Shown: positions 1-7,395, numbered from the stretch's first letter. The stretch is DNA of 8,123 nt from Pseudomonadota bacterium (GCA_023390955.1 JAEWBW010000590.1:1-8123); one strand, 5' to 3'. Notes: generated from the sequence alone by a model not told the origin. Translations and numbers: made by a program.

Positions 1-1
1 C

Positions 2-2014
2 CGTGTCGGCGAGGCATTGCTGTGGCTCGTGCACCGGCGCGTCGCGGCAGGTCCGTTCGTGCTGGTGCTGGAAGACGTGTTTCTGGCCGATCGCGAAAGC
101 CGGCGGCTGTTCGAATCCATGCTTCCCCGGCTTCAGGGGCTCCCGGTTCTTGTCTGCGTCAGCTATCGCCCGGATTTCGAGCATCAGTGGAGCCAGGCCG
201 TCTGGTTCGCGGAGCGGACCATCGGGCCCCTGGGCGATGCCGAAATGCTTGCGCTCGCGCGGGCGCTGCTTGGCGATGACCGGTCGGTGCTCGCCGTCAC
301 CGGCGAACTGGTCGGTCGTGCCGACGGCAATCCCTTCTTTCTCGAGCAATTGGTCATCACCCTGATCGATGATGGGTCGCTGGAGGGAACGCCGGGCGCG
401 TATCGTTTGCAGAGGCCGCTCGGGGAGTTGCGAGTCCCGGGCTCTATCGCCGCCGTGATCGGCGCGCGGGTGGACAGGCTGCCCGACGCCGCGAAATCGG
501 CGCTGGAGGCGGCCGGTGTTCTCGGTGATCCCATCACGCGCGACCTGATCGCCGCGATGCAGGCCGTCGACCTGGTGCGGGCTGAAGAACTGCTCGGCCT
601 TTGTGTCTCGTCTGGCCTGCTGACCAGCCCCGATCAGGCGCAGATCTCGCTCGAGCAACACGCTTTCGTTTTCCGTCATGCGCTGGTGCGGGACGTCGTG
701 CTCGGAGCCCTGACGCGTGCGCGGCTCAAGGCGCTGCATCGGCAGGCCTTCCTGGCCTTGCATGCGCAGCCCGGTGCCGCCGATGCCGATGCTGCGCCGG
801 CGCTGGCCCATCACGCCTTCAAGAGCGAGGAGTGGGAGCAGGCGGCGAAGTTTACGGTCAAGTCGATGACGCGGGCGATCTCGCGCTCGGCCAATCAGGA
901 AGCGCTGCAATTGTTTGAAAAGGGCATCCAGGCCGCGCGCCGCGTTGACGGTACGTCGACGGCGCAAACGCTCGAGCTATCGCTTCGGCTGGAAGCCATT
1001 GGTGCCATGATGGCGCTCGGTCAGATCGACGAGATATTCGCCAACATGGAGCGCGCGGAAACCATAGCGGTGCAGTTGAACGACCAGCGGGCGCGTGCGG
1101 CCGTTGCGACGGAGACCGCGGTGTTCATGTGGATGCGCGGACGTTTCGAGCAGGGTCTGCGGCACGCTTCGCTGGGGCTGGAAGCAGCTCGCCTTGCGAA
1201 GCGGCGCCACGTGATGATGGCAGCGCATCAGACCCGCCTGATGCACCTTCATGCCCTTGGGCGATATGCCGAGGCCGCGGTGGAAGGCCGCGTCCTGCTG
1301 GGCGGCTTCGGGGAAGAATTATCGGCGCACCACGTTCAAGCCGGATGGGCTGCCATTCCGATCATCAACCTTTACGCCTTCCACGCCAGCACGCTCTGGC
1401 GTCTGGGTGACGTCGAAGCCGGACACGAGATCTGCGCGCGCGCCTACGACATCCTGTCGAATGTCGACCATCCGTACTCCCGGCTGCTGGTCGACACCGT
1501 CCAGGCGCAGATGTGGCTCGAGAACGATGAGCTGGACCGGGCGGAAGCGTTGACGCGCAAGGGCGTGCAGCAATGCATGACGCACAACGTGCCGACCATG
1601 CTCGGGGTTTGCACGGGCGTGCTGGGGGGGGCGCTTGCGCGCAATGGCAAGGCCGCCGAAGCGGCACGGCTGCTGGAGAAAGGATTTGCCGACCGAATCC
1701 ACGACGCGGCCGGCCCGTACGGTCGCACTTTCATGCGCGTCAGCCTCGGCGTTGCCTATCGCAATCTCGATCGGCTGGACGAAGCGATCACGGTCGGACG
1801 CAAGGCCGTCGAGCAGGCCGGCGAAGAATACGGGCACCAGACCGAAGCCTTGTACGAGCTCGCTGAAACGCTGCGGCACGCCGGCAATGCCGCGGAGGCG
1901 GAAGCCTGCCTCATGCGGACCGCAGGGGCGGCGGATCGCCTGGGCATGCCTTTCTATCAGCGGCGAGCCGCCGAGGCCCTCGCGGATCTGCGCAAGGATT
2001 GGAACGCGGCATGA
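2..2014 (+). CDS. AAA-type ATPase/TPR protein, C-terminal part (probable adenylate/guanylate cyclase-type regulator), 5' end outside window
   Basis: The frame is open from the left edge (no stop before base 17), so this is the C-terminal part, about 670 residues, of a longer protein; the TTG at 17 is not a real start. Numbering from that TTG, a Walker B strand LVLED lies at 16-20, a sensor-1-like VCVSYRPDF near 46-54, DGNPFFLEQL near 103-112, and VPGSIAAVIGARVDRLP at about 140-156. These are the hallmarks of the ATPase module that follows class III cyclase domains or sits in large regulators. FRHALVRDVV (about 219-228) is also typical. From about 290 to 645 the chain is helical with seven or eight TPR-like units (for example 361-394, 527-557, 570-601, 606-640). 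Walker A and any cyclase or DNA-binding domain would lie upstream and cannot be seen. There is no C-terminal HTH, which argues against a LuxR/MalT-type regulator. It ends in an ATGA overlap with the P450. The ATPase/TPR reading is firm; the cyclase link is inference. Confidence 0.85.
   Translation, partial: RVGEALLWLVHRRVAAGPFVLVLEDVFLADRESRRLFESMLPRLQGLPVLVCVSYRPDFEHQWSQAVWFAERTIGPLGDAEMLALARALLGDDRSVLAVTGELVGRADGNPFFLEQLVITLIDDGSLEGTPGAYRLQRPLGELRVPGSIAAVIGARVDRLPDAAKSALEAAGVLGDPITRDLIAAMQAVDLVRAEELLGLCVSSGLLTSPDQAQISLEQHAFVFRHALVRDVVLGALTRARLKALHRQAFLALHAQPGAADADAAPALAHHAFKSEEWEQAAKFTVKSMTRAISRSANQEALQLFEKGIQAARRVDGTSTAQTLELSLRLEAIGAMMALGQIDEIFANMERAETIAVQLNDQRARAAVATETAVFMWMRGRFEQGLRHASLGLEAARLAKRRHVMMAAHQTRLMHLHALGRYAEAAVEGRVLLGGFGEELSAHHVQAGWAAIPIINLYAFHASTLWRLGDVEAGHEICARAYDILSNVDHPYSRLLVDTVQAQMWLENDELDRAEALTRKGVQQCMTHNVPTMLGVCTGVLGGALARNGKAAEAARLLEKGFADRIHDAAGPYGRTFMRVSLGVAYRNLDRLDEAITVGRKAVEQAGEEYGHQTEALYELAETLRHAGNAAEAEACLMRTAGAADRLGMPFYQRRAAEALADLRKDWNAA
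1994..1998 (+). promoter_or_regulatory. ribosome binding site candidate for the P450 gene
   Basis: AAGGA lies 12 nt before the ATG at 2011, somewhat far. It directly abuts an in-frame TTG at 1999, too close to serve that codon. This, together with the ATGA stop/start overlap, favours ATG 2011 over TTG 1999. Translation is probably coupled to the upstream ATPase/TPR gene. Confidence 0.45.
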
Positions 2015-3309
2015 GGATCACGCCTGGCACACCCGACGCACTGGCTCCGGGGCTTCGCAGCATCGCCTACGGCATCTTTTGCTGGGCCAATCGCAATCCG
2101 GGCGCCTTGCGCAAGATTGGTTGGGTGCTTCGACTTTTGCCGTTCGTCGGCGGGTGGTTCGGCATGGCGGCGCGTGCCAGCGCCGTCAAAGCCGTGCTGA
2201 CGCGGCCGAACAGCTTTTCGAACACGGCGCATGCGGCCAACCTTTCGGCCGGCGATTATATGATCGGCATGGATCCCGGCCCGACCTATACCGCCGACAA
2301 GAGCATGCTGAATGCTCGGCTGGCGCAACTCGCACCGACCTTGCCTGCCGCCGCCGATGCCGAGGCCCAACAGCGCGGGCTGGCTCTTCAGCAACTCGGG
2401 ACCAACAAGCCGTTCGATCTCATCGAAGACTACCTGATGTGGATCGTGTTTCGCGCCATGGACCCCTTGTTCGGCGCGGCGACGGGCAGGGTGGCGGCGG
2501 GCGCGACCGGCAGCCTCACGGACCCCGGGCTGCAAAGACAATATCTGCTCGAGATCCGCTACGTGGCGGGACAGCTGCTGGCCGGCAGCACGGCGACGCT
2601 GCGAGTTCAGCGAAGAGCAGAGCTCCATTCGGACGCGCTCCGCGCGCGCATCGCGGGCGTGACCAACGACATCCAGCGCGCATGGGGAACGGCGTGCCCG
2701 GCCGATGTCATCGAGCGGAACGCCGTCGGCCTCGCCTGGATTTCACATCCGGTCACGGTGCAATCGGGAGCGCTGGCGGTGCAGGAACTGCTCGATCGCC
2801 CGGATGTTCACAGCCAGCTGCGAACGGCGGCCCGGAATCTCGGGCCAAAGATGGTCTGGCAGAACGTCGCCTTCCGCGACCTGGTCCGGAATCACGTGCT
2901 CGAGCTCATGCGCTTCCGGCCGATCTTTCCGTTGCTTGCGCGAGATGTACCGCGCGATACCGAATTCGTGACGGGCGCGCGCCACAATGCGACGTGCCCC
3001 GCCGGCGGAAAGATGGCCGTCTGGTCGATCTCGGCCATGTTCGATCCTGAAGTCACGAAGGACGTCAAGCCATTCAAGGACATCAGCCAGTTTTGCCCGC
3101 GCAACTGGGGCAACAATGATGATCTGCGTTGGCTGATGTTCGGATACGGCAGCCGGCAATGTCCCGCGATGGTTTATGCGGTCGAAATCCTGACCAGCGC
3201 ACTGATCGGCCTGTTGATCTTGCCCGAACTGCAACTGGCGCGCGATGACGGCAAGGCCATTGCCTACGACGGAGCGCTGATGTCGCGCATGCGCGTAAGC
3301 TTCAAATAG
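2011..3309 (+). CDS. divergent cytochrome P450 (heme-thiolate protein)
   Basis: A 432-residue protein of the cytochrome P450 superfamily, close to the usual bacterial length of about 400. Visible signatures: the helix-K ExxR motif as E298-L-M-R301; an FCPRNW segment matching the usual FxPxRW region; and the heme-binding loop FGYGSRQC at 377-384, with C384 as the expected thiolate ligand. LLDRPDV at 260-266 is the normal helix I/J junction. Counting back from it without gaps, the usual I-helix AGx(D/E)T falls on ISHPV, so the acid is replaced by P247 and the threonine by V248. The Gly usually two residues after the heme Cys is Ala (CPA). No ferredoxin or reductase gene is nearby. These traits fit P450s that use peroxides or rearrange hydroperoxides rather than activate O2 with NADPH, but that is inference. 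No signal peptide or N-terminal anchor is evident. ATG 2011 was chosen for the ATGA overlap with the upstream gene; TTG 1999 would add four residues. Confidence 0.9.
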   Translation: MRITPGTPDALAPGLRSIAYGIFCWANRNPGALRKIGWVLRLLPFVGGWFGMAARASAVKAVLTRPNSFSNTAHAANLSAGDYMIGMDPGPTYTADKSMLNARLAQLAPTLPAAADAEAQQRGLALQQLGTNKPFDLIEDYLMWIVFRAMDPLFGAATGRVAAGATGSLTDPGLQRQYLLEIRYVAGQLLAGSTATLRVQRRAELHSDALRARIAGVTNDIQRAWGTACPADVIERNAVGLAWISHPVTVQSGALAVQELLDRPDVHSQLRTAARNLGPKMVWQNVAFRDLVRNHVLELMRFRPIFPLLARDVPRDTEFVTGARHNATCPAGGKMAVWSISAMFDPEVTKDVKPFKDISQFCPRNWGNNDDLRWLMFGYGSRQCPAMVYAVEILTSALIGLLILPELQLARDDGKAIAYDGALMSRMRVSFK

Positions 3310-3315
3310 CAGGCG

Positions 3316-3320
3316 GGAGG
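3316..3320 (+). promoter_or_regulatory. ribosome binding site of the membrane-protein gene
   Basis: GGAGG, within GGGAGGAAA, lies 8 nt before ATG 3329 in the 19-nt gap after the P450 stop. It fixes the start and suggests strong translation initiation independent of coupling. Confidence 0.8.
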
Positions 3321-3328
3321 AAACGGGC

Positions 3329-5143
3329 ATGCTCGAGATGGTCCGCCAGCAGATGATCTGCATCGTCGTGCCGGGCTGGGATGGCACGACTGATCTTGCA
3401 AAAGAAGGACCGGTTTGCAAACGGCTGAACACCCTGTTCGAGGATGTCGAGGTGGTTCGGTTCGCCTCGTTCGCGCTGCTGCCGGCGAGGGCGGACGCGC
3501 AGGAGCAGAAGCCCTCGCTGATGCTGGAGCTGGCCGTCGAGGAGGGCATCACTCCCTACGACTTGCTCTACCGGCTCGTCTGTCATCCTACCGAGGCAAT
3601 GTGGTCGCTCTACAGCTCGTTCTGGCCCGGCGGCGGTCCCGCGCTGCAGAGCGCACGCAACGACCAATTGCATGCCAAATTGATGGAGTCCTTCAGCATC
3701 GCCGATGGCGGCTTCATCGGCGCCCGCGATCGTACAGCCCGGCAGATCGAGAAGGAGCAATATCTCCTTCAATGGACGCGTGGCCAGGCGCGGGCGGTGA
3801 AGGCAATCGGACAGTTCGGGGACGACCGTGCGGCGTTCGCGCTCGCGCTTGCGCAACGGGCACTGCAGAATCCGCGGCTCGACTGGGCGATCAGCCCGGC
3901 GCCGCGATCCTATTGGCGCGGGAAGGGTGCGAGCCTGTCCGCGAAGCTTGGTCTTGTCGTCGGGGCGTTCCTCCTGTGGCTGGCCGCGGTCTGGCTGGTC
4001 GGTGCGGTGCCACGAGGCGCGGTCGGCGTCTGGACCTGGCTGTTCGGCGCGCCGTATCCGGAGGTGCAAGCGGTCGTGGCCTTCTTCAGCAAGGCGAGTG
4101 ATTGGGTGCTCGGCGTGAGTCTCCGGACTGCGTTGGTTGTGCTCCTGGTCGTGTATTTTGGATGGCTGTTCCTGGTCGCGCTGCCGGCCCTGTTCAAGTC
4201 GTGGCGGCTCTGGCTGGAAAGCGTCTGGCGTGAGCTCGATCGGCCGACAGAGACGTGGTCCTCATGGTCCACTTATTGGGTCGGCTGGCTCGTGGTCGTG
4301 CCGCTCGCCCTGGCCGTCCTCGCTTGTGCGGTGGTCTTCATCTTCTGCGACCAGATGATCCTGGACGCCTATCACAAGCTGACGGGAAAGCTCCTTGGAT
4401 GGCAAATCGTGGCCTTGGTCCTCCTCGCGCTCGTTGCGTTGATCGTCTTCGTCAACCTGTTTTCCAGGCTCAACCAGCGGCTGGTGAAGACGGGCAACTG
4501 GTTCTTTCACCCCTACGAAGACGATGTGTCGCGGGCCCAGCAGGTCCATGCATCGATCGACCGGTGCGAGGGTGATTTGGTCGGCGAGACCGCGCACATG
4601 ATCAGTCTGACCGATATCCGTAGCCCGAACGGCTGGAGTGCCTGGTGGATACGGACCTCACTGCGCATCGTGACGTTTGCCGGACGCGTGTTCTTCACCG
4701 AGGGGCGGTTGGGCAATGCACCCGGCATCCATTTCGGGCACTGGCACATCATCGAGGGCGGCCGCCGCTACCTGTTCTGCTCGAACTATGACGGCAGCTT
4801 TGGCGGCTATCTCGACGATTTCATCAACGGTGCGACGATTGGCACGACGCTGGCCTGGCGCTGGACCACGCTGAAGCGCCGTGGATCGGCGGGGGTCGAT
4901 CAGCCGGCCGTCGATGAGCCACGCAGCTTCCCGCCGACGCGCTTTGCGGTTTTCCGCGGCGTGAAGTGCGAGCTGAGGTTCAAATCCTATGCGCGCGACA
5001 GCATGCTTCCGCATCTGTACCGGTTCGACAAATCCAAGACGTCGGTCGACCAGATCATGCTCGCAACCGGTCTGCGCGATGCGCTGTTCGGCGAGCGCAA
5101 TGACAGGAACGACGATCTGATCATGAGGGCCATCGAATCATGA
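3329..5143 (+). CDS. uncharacterised four-helix membrane protein with split, duplicated ferredoxin-like alpha/beta halves, paired with DyP peroxidase
   Basis: A 604-residue protein that I cannot assign to a named family with a known reaction. Layout: a soluble N-terminal part (about 1-200); four hydrophobic helices near 205-226, 267-288, 314-339 and 358-376; and a soluble C-terminal part (about 380-604). With an even number of helices both soluble parts should face the same side, probably the cytoplasm as no signal peptide is seen. The C-terminal segment IHFGHWHII (467-475) followed by LFCSNYDGSFGGYLDDFI (482-499) matches a pattern I remember from hypothetical proteins found near DyP peroxidases. 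The N-terminal part has a weaker copy: VRFASFALL (43-51), then LMLELAVEEG...YDLL (64-80). This suggests two halves of a DyP/chlorite-dismutase-like alpha/beta domain separated by the membrane block. No catalytic motif was recognised. It lies 19 nt after the P450 gene and overlaps the peroxidase start by ATGA, so it probably works with both. It could be a membrane anchor, a heme- or lipid-handling partner, or a transporter. Confidence 0.85.
   Translation: MLEMVRQQMICIVVPGWDGTTDLAKEGPVCKRLNTLFEDVEVVRFASFALLPARADAQEQKPSLMLELAVEEGITPYDLLYRLVCHPTEAMWSLYSSFWPGGGPALQSARNDQLHAKLMESFSIADGGFIGARDRTARQIEKEQYLLQWTRGQARAVKAIGQFGDDRAAFALALAQRALQNPRLDWAISPAPRSYWRGKGASLSAKLGLVVGAFLLWLAAVWLVGAVPRGAVGVWTWLFGAPYPEVQAVVAFFSKASDWVLGVSLRTALVVLLVVYFGWLFLVALPALFKSWRLWLESVWRELDRPTETWSSWSTYWVGWLVVVPLALAVLACAVVFIFCDQMILDAYHKLTGKLLGWQIVALVLLALVALIVFVNLFSRLNQRLVKTGNWFFHPYEDDVSRAQQVHASIDRCEGDLVGETAHMISLTDIRSPNGWSAWWIRTSLRIVTFAGRVFFTEGRLGNAPGIHFGHWHIIEGGRRYLFCSNYDGSFGGYLDDFINGATIGTTLAWRWTTLKRRGSAGVDQPAVDEPRSFPPTRFAVFRGVKCELRFKSYARDSMLPHLYRFDKSKTSVDQIMLATGLRDALFGERNDRNDDLIMRAIES
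5125..5129 (+). promoter_or_regulatory. ribosome binding site candidate for the DyP gene
   Basis: GAGGG lies 10 nt before ATG 5140, inside the end of the membrane-protein gene. Together with the ATGA overlap it supports this start and translational coupling. Confidence 0.5.
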
Positions 5144-6585
5144 AAGCGCAAGCGCCGCATCTTTCGGAGCAGCTCAAGGACATTCAGGGAATGCTGAGGA
5201 GCGGTTATGGCTGGCTGCAGACCAGCCGCTTCTGGCTGCTTTCGATCAAGGACGGCCAGGAGGAAGCGGCCCGGACATGGCTCGCAAGCAAGAGCGAATT
5301 GGTGGTCGATGCGGGAAGCATCGGGAAGGGAAAGCGAGTCGAGAGCGCGGCCGCCATCGCGTTCAGCTTTGCAGGCCTGAAGAAGCTCGGACGTCGGGAG
5401 ACCGAGGCGCATCCGTTCCCGACTCCGTTCCGCAGCGGCATGGGCAGCGATTTGCGCGCAAAACTGCTGAGAGACGATCACCGCGACTGGTGCTGGTCCG
5501 ACGTCGATGGTGCTGACTGCGGTCCCGTGCATGTCCTGATCGCCGAATGGACGCCGAAGGGCGCCGGGCCGCTCATTACGGGCATCGACGAGAAGGTGTT
5601 TTGCGTCATCAGGATTGAGAATGATCCCTGCGCGTTCTTTGATATCGGTGGGGAAGAGAAATTGCGCGAGGCGTTCGGATTTCGTGACGGCCTCGCGCAA
5701 CCCGTGATCCGCGGACTGAAACAGGACGATGATGTCGGAAAGGCCAAGGAGGAGATCGGTCCCCTCTATGATGATCGCGTCGTCTCGCCTGGCGAATTCA
5801 TCCTCGGCTACCGCAACGAATATAACGAGCTCACCTATTGTCCCAATGTGGAGGGGTGGACCCAGTCACGCCGCGACAAGGATGCCGGCCGCTTTGGCCT
5901 GAACGGGAGCTATCTGGCGGTGCGCCAGATCAAGCAGAACGTAAAGGCGTTTAATGCCTTTCGTGATGCGTACGGACAAGACGTCTGCAACAAGCTGATG
6001 GGCCGTCAGGACAACGGCTTGCCGCTGGGGTGGAAATACGATCCGAACAACCCAATCTCCGACTCGCAAGCCGACGCATTCCGGTTTCGTGTCGAGGACG
6101 CAAATGGCTTTGTCTGCCCGAAGGGAGCCCACGTCCGCCGCGTGAACCCGAGGGACTCGCTGGGGACGGACGTGGAGTCGAGCATCACGTCGACCAAGCT
6201 GCACCGGCTGCTTCGCCGTGGCCGGCCCTATCTGAAGGAGAGCGAGGCCGACACGCACAACGGCATCTTCTTCATCGCCTGCAATGCGGATCTCGAGCGG
6301 CAGTTCGAGTTCATCCACCAGCGCTGGGTGCGAAACCCGGGCTTTGGGGGCCTGCACGCGGATGATCCGCTCGTGGGATCCGGCGGATCAAAGGAAGTCC
6401 CAAAGCCGTTCTCGATTCCGGGATTGGCGAGCGGCGACGAGGTCTATTCCCTGGAGGCCTTCACGACAACGCTGGGCGGAGGTTACTTCTTCCTGCCGGG
6501 AATTGCGGCGCTCAAATTCATCGTCGAGCCGCCGGTCGACGCCAGGGAGACCCTGGCCGAACCGGCGAAGGTTGCGGCTCTCTGA
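5140..6585 (+). CDS. DyP-type heme peroxidase
   Basis: A 481-residue dye-decolorising-type peroxidase, a heme enzyme that reduces H2O2 (or other peroxides) while oxidising a second substrate. All family hallmarks are visible: the opening DIQGMLRSGYG near residues 14-24; the distal GFRDG motif at 180-184 with catalytic D183; CPKGAHVRRVNPRD at 326-339 with proximal heme ligand H331; and HRLLRRGRPY at 355-364, whose R359 is the likely distal arginine. GIFFIACNADLERQFEFI and a C-terminal GGGYFFLPG follow, as in the longer DyP subfamilies. The domain appears complete, with no missing key residue. There is no Sec or Tat signal, so it should be cytoplasmic, and the C-terminus (ending AKVAAL) does not resemble an encapsulin-targeting tail. 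It starts in an ATGA overlap with the membrane-protein gene and is the last gene of the operon. The true substrate is unknown; the adjacent P450 and membrane protein suggest a dedicated pathway rather than general detoxification. Confidence 0.96.
   Translation: MKAQAPHLSEQLKDIQGMLRSGYGWLQTSRFWLLSIKDGQEEAARTWLASKSELVVDAGSIGKGKRVESAAAIAFSFAGLKKLGRRETEAHPFPTPFRSGMGSDLRAKLLRDDHRDWCWSDVDGADCGPVHVLIAEWTPKGAGPLITGIDEKVFCVIRIENDPCAFFDIGGEEKLREAFGFRDGLAQPVIRGLKQDDDVGKAKEEIGPLYDDRVVSPGEFILGYRNEYNELTYCPNVEGWTQSRRDKDAGRFGLNGSYLAVRQIKQNVKAFNAFRDAYGQDVCNKLMGRQDNGLPLGWKYDPNNPISDSQADAFRFRVEDANGFVCPKGAHVRRVNPRDSLGTDVESSITSTKLHRLLRRGRPYLKESEADTHNGIFFIACNADLERQFEFIHQRWVRNPGFGGLHADDPLVGSGGSKEVPKPFSIPGLASGDEVYSLEAFTTTLGGGYFFLPGIAALKFIVEPPVDARETLAEPAKVAAL
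6541..6557. repeat. perfect 7-bp inverted repeat near the 3' end of the DyP gene
   Basis: GCCAGGG, a 3-nt loop AGA, then CCCTGGC form a perfect hairpin inside the last codons of the peroxidase gene, about 45 bp past the end of bpt read from the other strand. There is no T-tract on either side, so it is not a standard intrinsic terminator. It may slow or end transcription of the converging genes, or simply reflect coding constraint. Confidence 0.35.
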
Positions 6586-6591
6586 AGCCGC
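6574..6591. terminator. weak hairpin at the convergent gene ends
   Basis: GCGGCT (6574-6579) pairs with AGCCGC (6586-6591) around a 6-nt loop that contains the DyP stop codon. A second GCGGCT at 6609-6614 could pair with the same AGCCGC instead, giving an alternative fold on the bpt side. No T-run follows on either strand. The position between two convergent stops 15 bp apart makes a shared transcript-end structure plausible, but only as inference. Confidence 0.25.
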
Positions 6592-6600
6592 GCGCCAGCG

Positions 6601-7377
6601 CTAATCCTGCGGCTCGGACGCGTCGTCGCCTTGCGCGTCGATGCGGAGCCAGCCTGAGGGCGCAAGGCGCTGCTGCGGCAGGAAGCGAGCCTTGTAGTCC
6701 ATCTTCTTGGAGCCATCGATCCAGTAGCCGAGATAGACGTAAGGCAGTCCCTGGCGCCGCGCGCGCGCGATGTGGTCGAGGATCATGAAGGTGCCGAGCG
6801 AGCGGCTGACCTGGCTCGGTTCGAAGAACGAATAGACCATCGACAGGCCGTCGCTGAGCACGTCGGTCAATGCGACCGCGAGCAGCTCCTCGCCGCGGCC
6901 GGTGATGCCGCTGTCGACGCCGCGCTTGCGGTACTCGATGATGCGGGTCTCGACATGGCTGTCCTCGACCATCATGGCGTAGTCGAGCACGGTCATGTCG
7001 GCCATCCCGCCATGGCGATGGCGGGAATCGAGATAGGCGCGGAACACCGAATATTGCTCGGAGGTCGGCACCGCGCTGCGTTGCTCGCCGATCACGTCGG
7101 CGTTGCGGGCCATCACCTTGCGGAAATTGCGGGACGGGCGGAACTCGTTGGCGATCACCCGGACCGAGACGCAGGCCCGGCACTGGTCGCACGCCGGCCG
7201 GTAGGCGATCGACTGGCTGCGGCGGAAGCCGCCATGGGTCAGGAGGTCGTTGAGGTCGCCAGCGCGGTCCCCGACGAGGTGCGTAAACACCTTGCGCTCA
7301 TGCCGGCCCGGCAGATACGGGCAGGGAGAGGGCGCCGTGAGGTAGAATTGGGGAGTGTCGCGCGAGTGCTGGGTCAA
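6601..7377 (-). CDS. bpt: aspartate/glutamate leucyltransferase (leucyl-tRNA--protein transferase, ATE family)
   Basis: A 258-residue protein, full length for bacterial Bpt. The enzyme moves leucine from Leu-tRNA to the N-terminal Asp or Glu of proteins, marking them for ClpS/ClpAP degradation (N-degron pathway, cytoplasm). The N-terminal ATE domain is seen as FYLTAPSPCPYLPGR (11-25), with C19 and the CDQCRAC cluster (C63, C66, C69), plus FRRSQSIAYRP at 51-61. The C-terminal GNAT-like ATE domain is seen as MVYSFFEP (180-187), SLGTFMILDHIA (193-204), YVYLGYWIDGSKKMDYKARF (213-232) and the closing GWLRID. Start is TTG at 7377: upstream the frame offers no ATG, GTG or TTG before an in-frame stop at about 7441-7443, and the first internal ATG is residue 89, far too late. 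A GGAGG complement lies 13 nt upstream (7391-7395), a long spacing that with TTG suggests modest translation. It lies downstream of the RDD gene on the same strand and converges on the DyP gene. Confidence 0.97.
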   Translation of the reverse strand: MTQHSRDTPQFYLTAPSPCPYLPGRHERKVFTHLVGDRAGDLNDLLTHGGFRRSQSIAYRPACDQCRACVSVRVIANEFRPSRNFRKVMARNADVIGEQRSAVPTSEQYSVFRAYLDSRHRHGGMADMTVLDYAMMVEDSHVETRIIEYRKRGVDSGITGRGEELLAVALTDVLSDGLSMVYSFFEPSQVSRSLGTFMILDHIARARRQGLPYVYLGYWIDGSKKMDYKARFLPQQRLAPSGWLRIDAQGDDASEPQD

Positions 7378-7390
7378 GGGATGTCGTGGG

Positions 7391-7395
7391 CCTCC
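7391..7395 (-). promoter_or_regulatory. ribosome binding site candidate for bpt
   Basis: Read on the minus strand this is GGAGG, 13 nt ahead of the TTG start at 7377. The spacing is longer than ideal, but it is the only purine-rich match to the 16S tail in the interval. Confidence 0.45.

Noticed and set aside
2719..2751. Resemblance of NAVGLAWISHP to the CYP74 (allene oxide synthase) I-helix pattern
   Set aside because: The Asn, Gly, Ile and Pro spacing looks tempting, but the distance from the Asn to the following helix seems about six residues too long against CYP74 sequences as I remember them. Not strong enough to name this a CYP74-type enzyme without an alignment.
1635..3050. Long open frame (471 codons) on the plus strand overlapping the ATPase/TPR and P450 genes
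   Set aside because: Its translation is Arg/Ala/Pro-rich with no recognisable domain, and it lies out of frame with two well-supported genes. It is a G+C-rich shadow.
2743..3552. Antisense open frame across the P450 end and the membrane-protein start
   Set aside because: It has no family motifs and lies opposite clear genes with ribosome binding sites; long antisense frames are common at this base composition.
6550..6585. Encapsulin-targeting peptide at the DyP C-terminus
   Set aside because: Some DyPs are encapsulin cargo, but this tail ends AKVAAL and lacks the usual GSL-type motif; no encapsulin gene is in the window.
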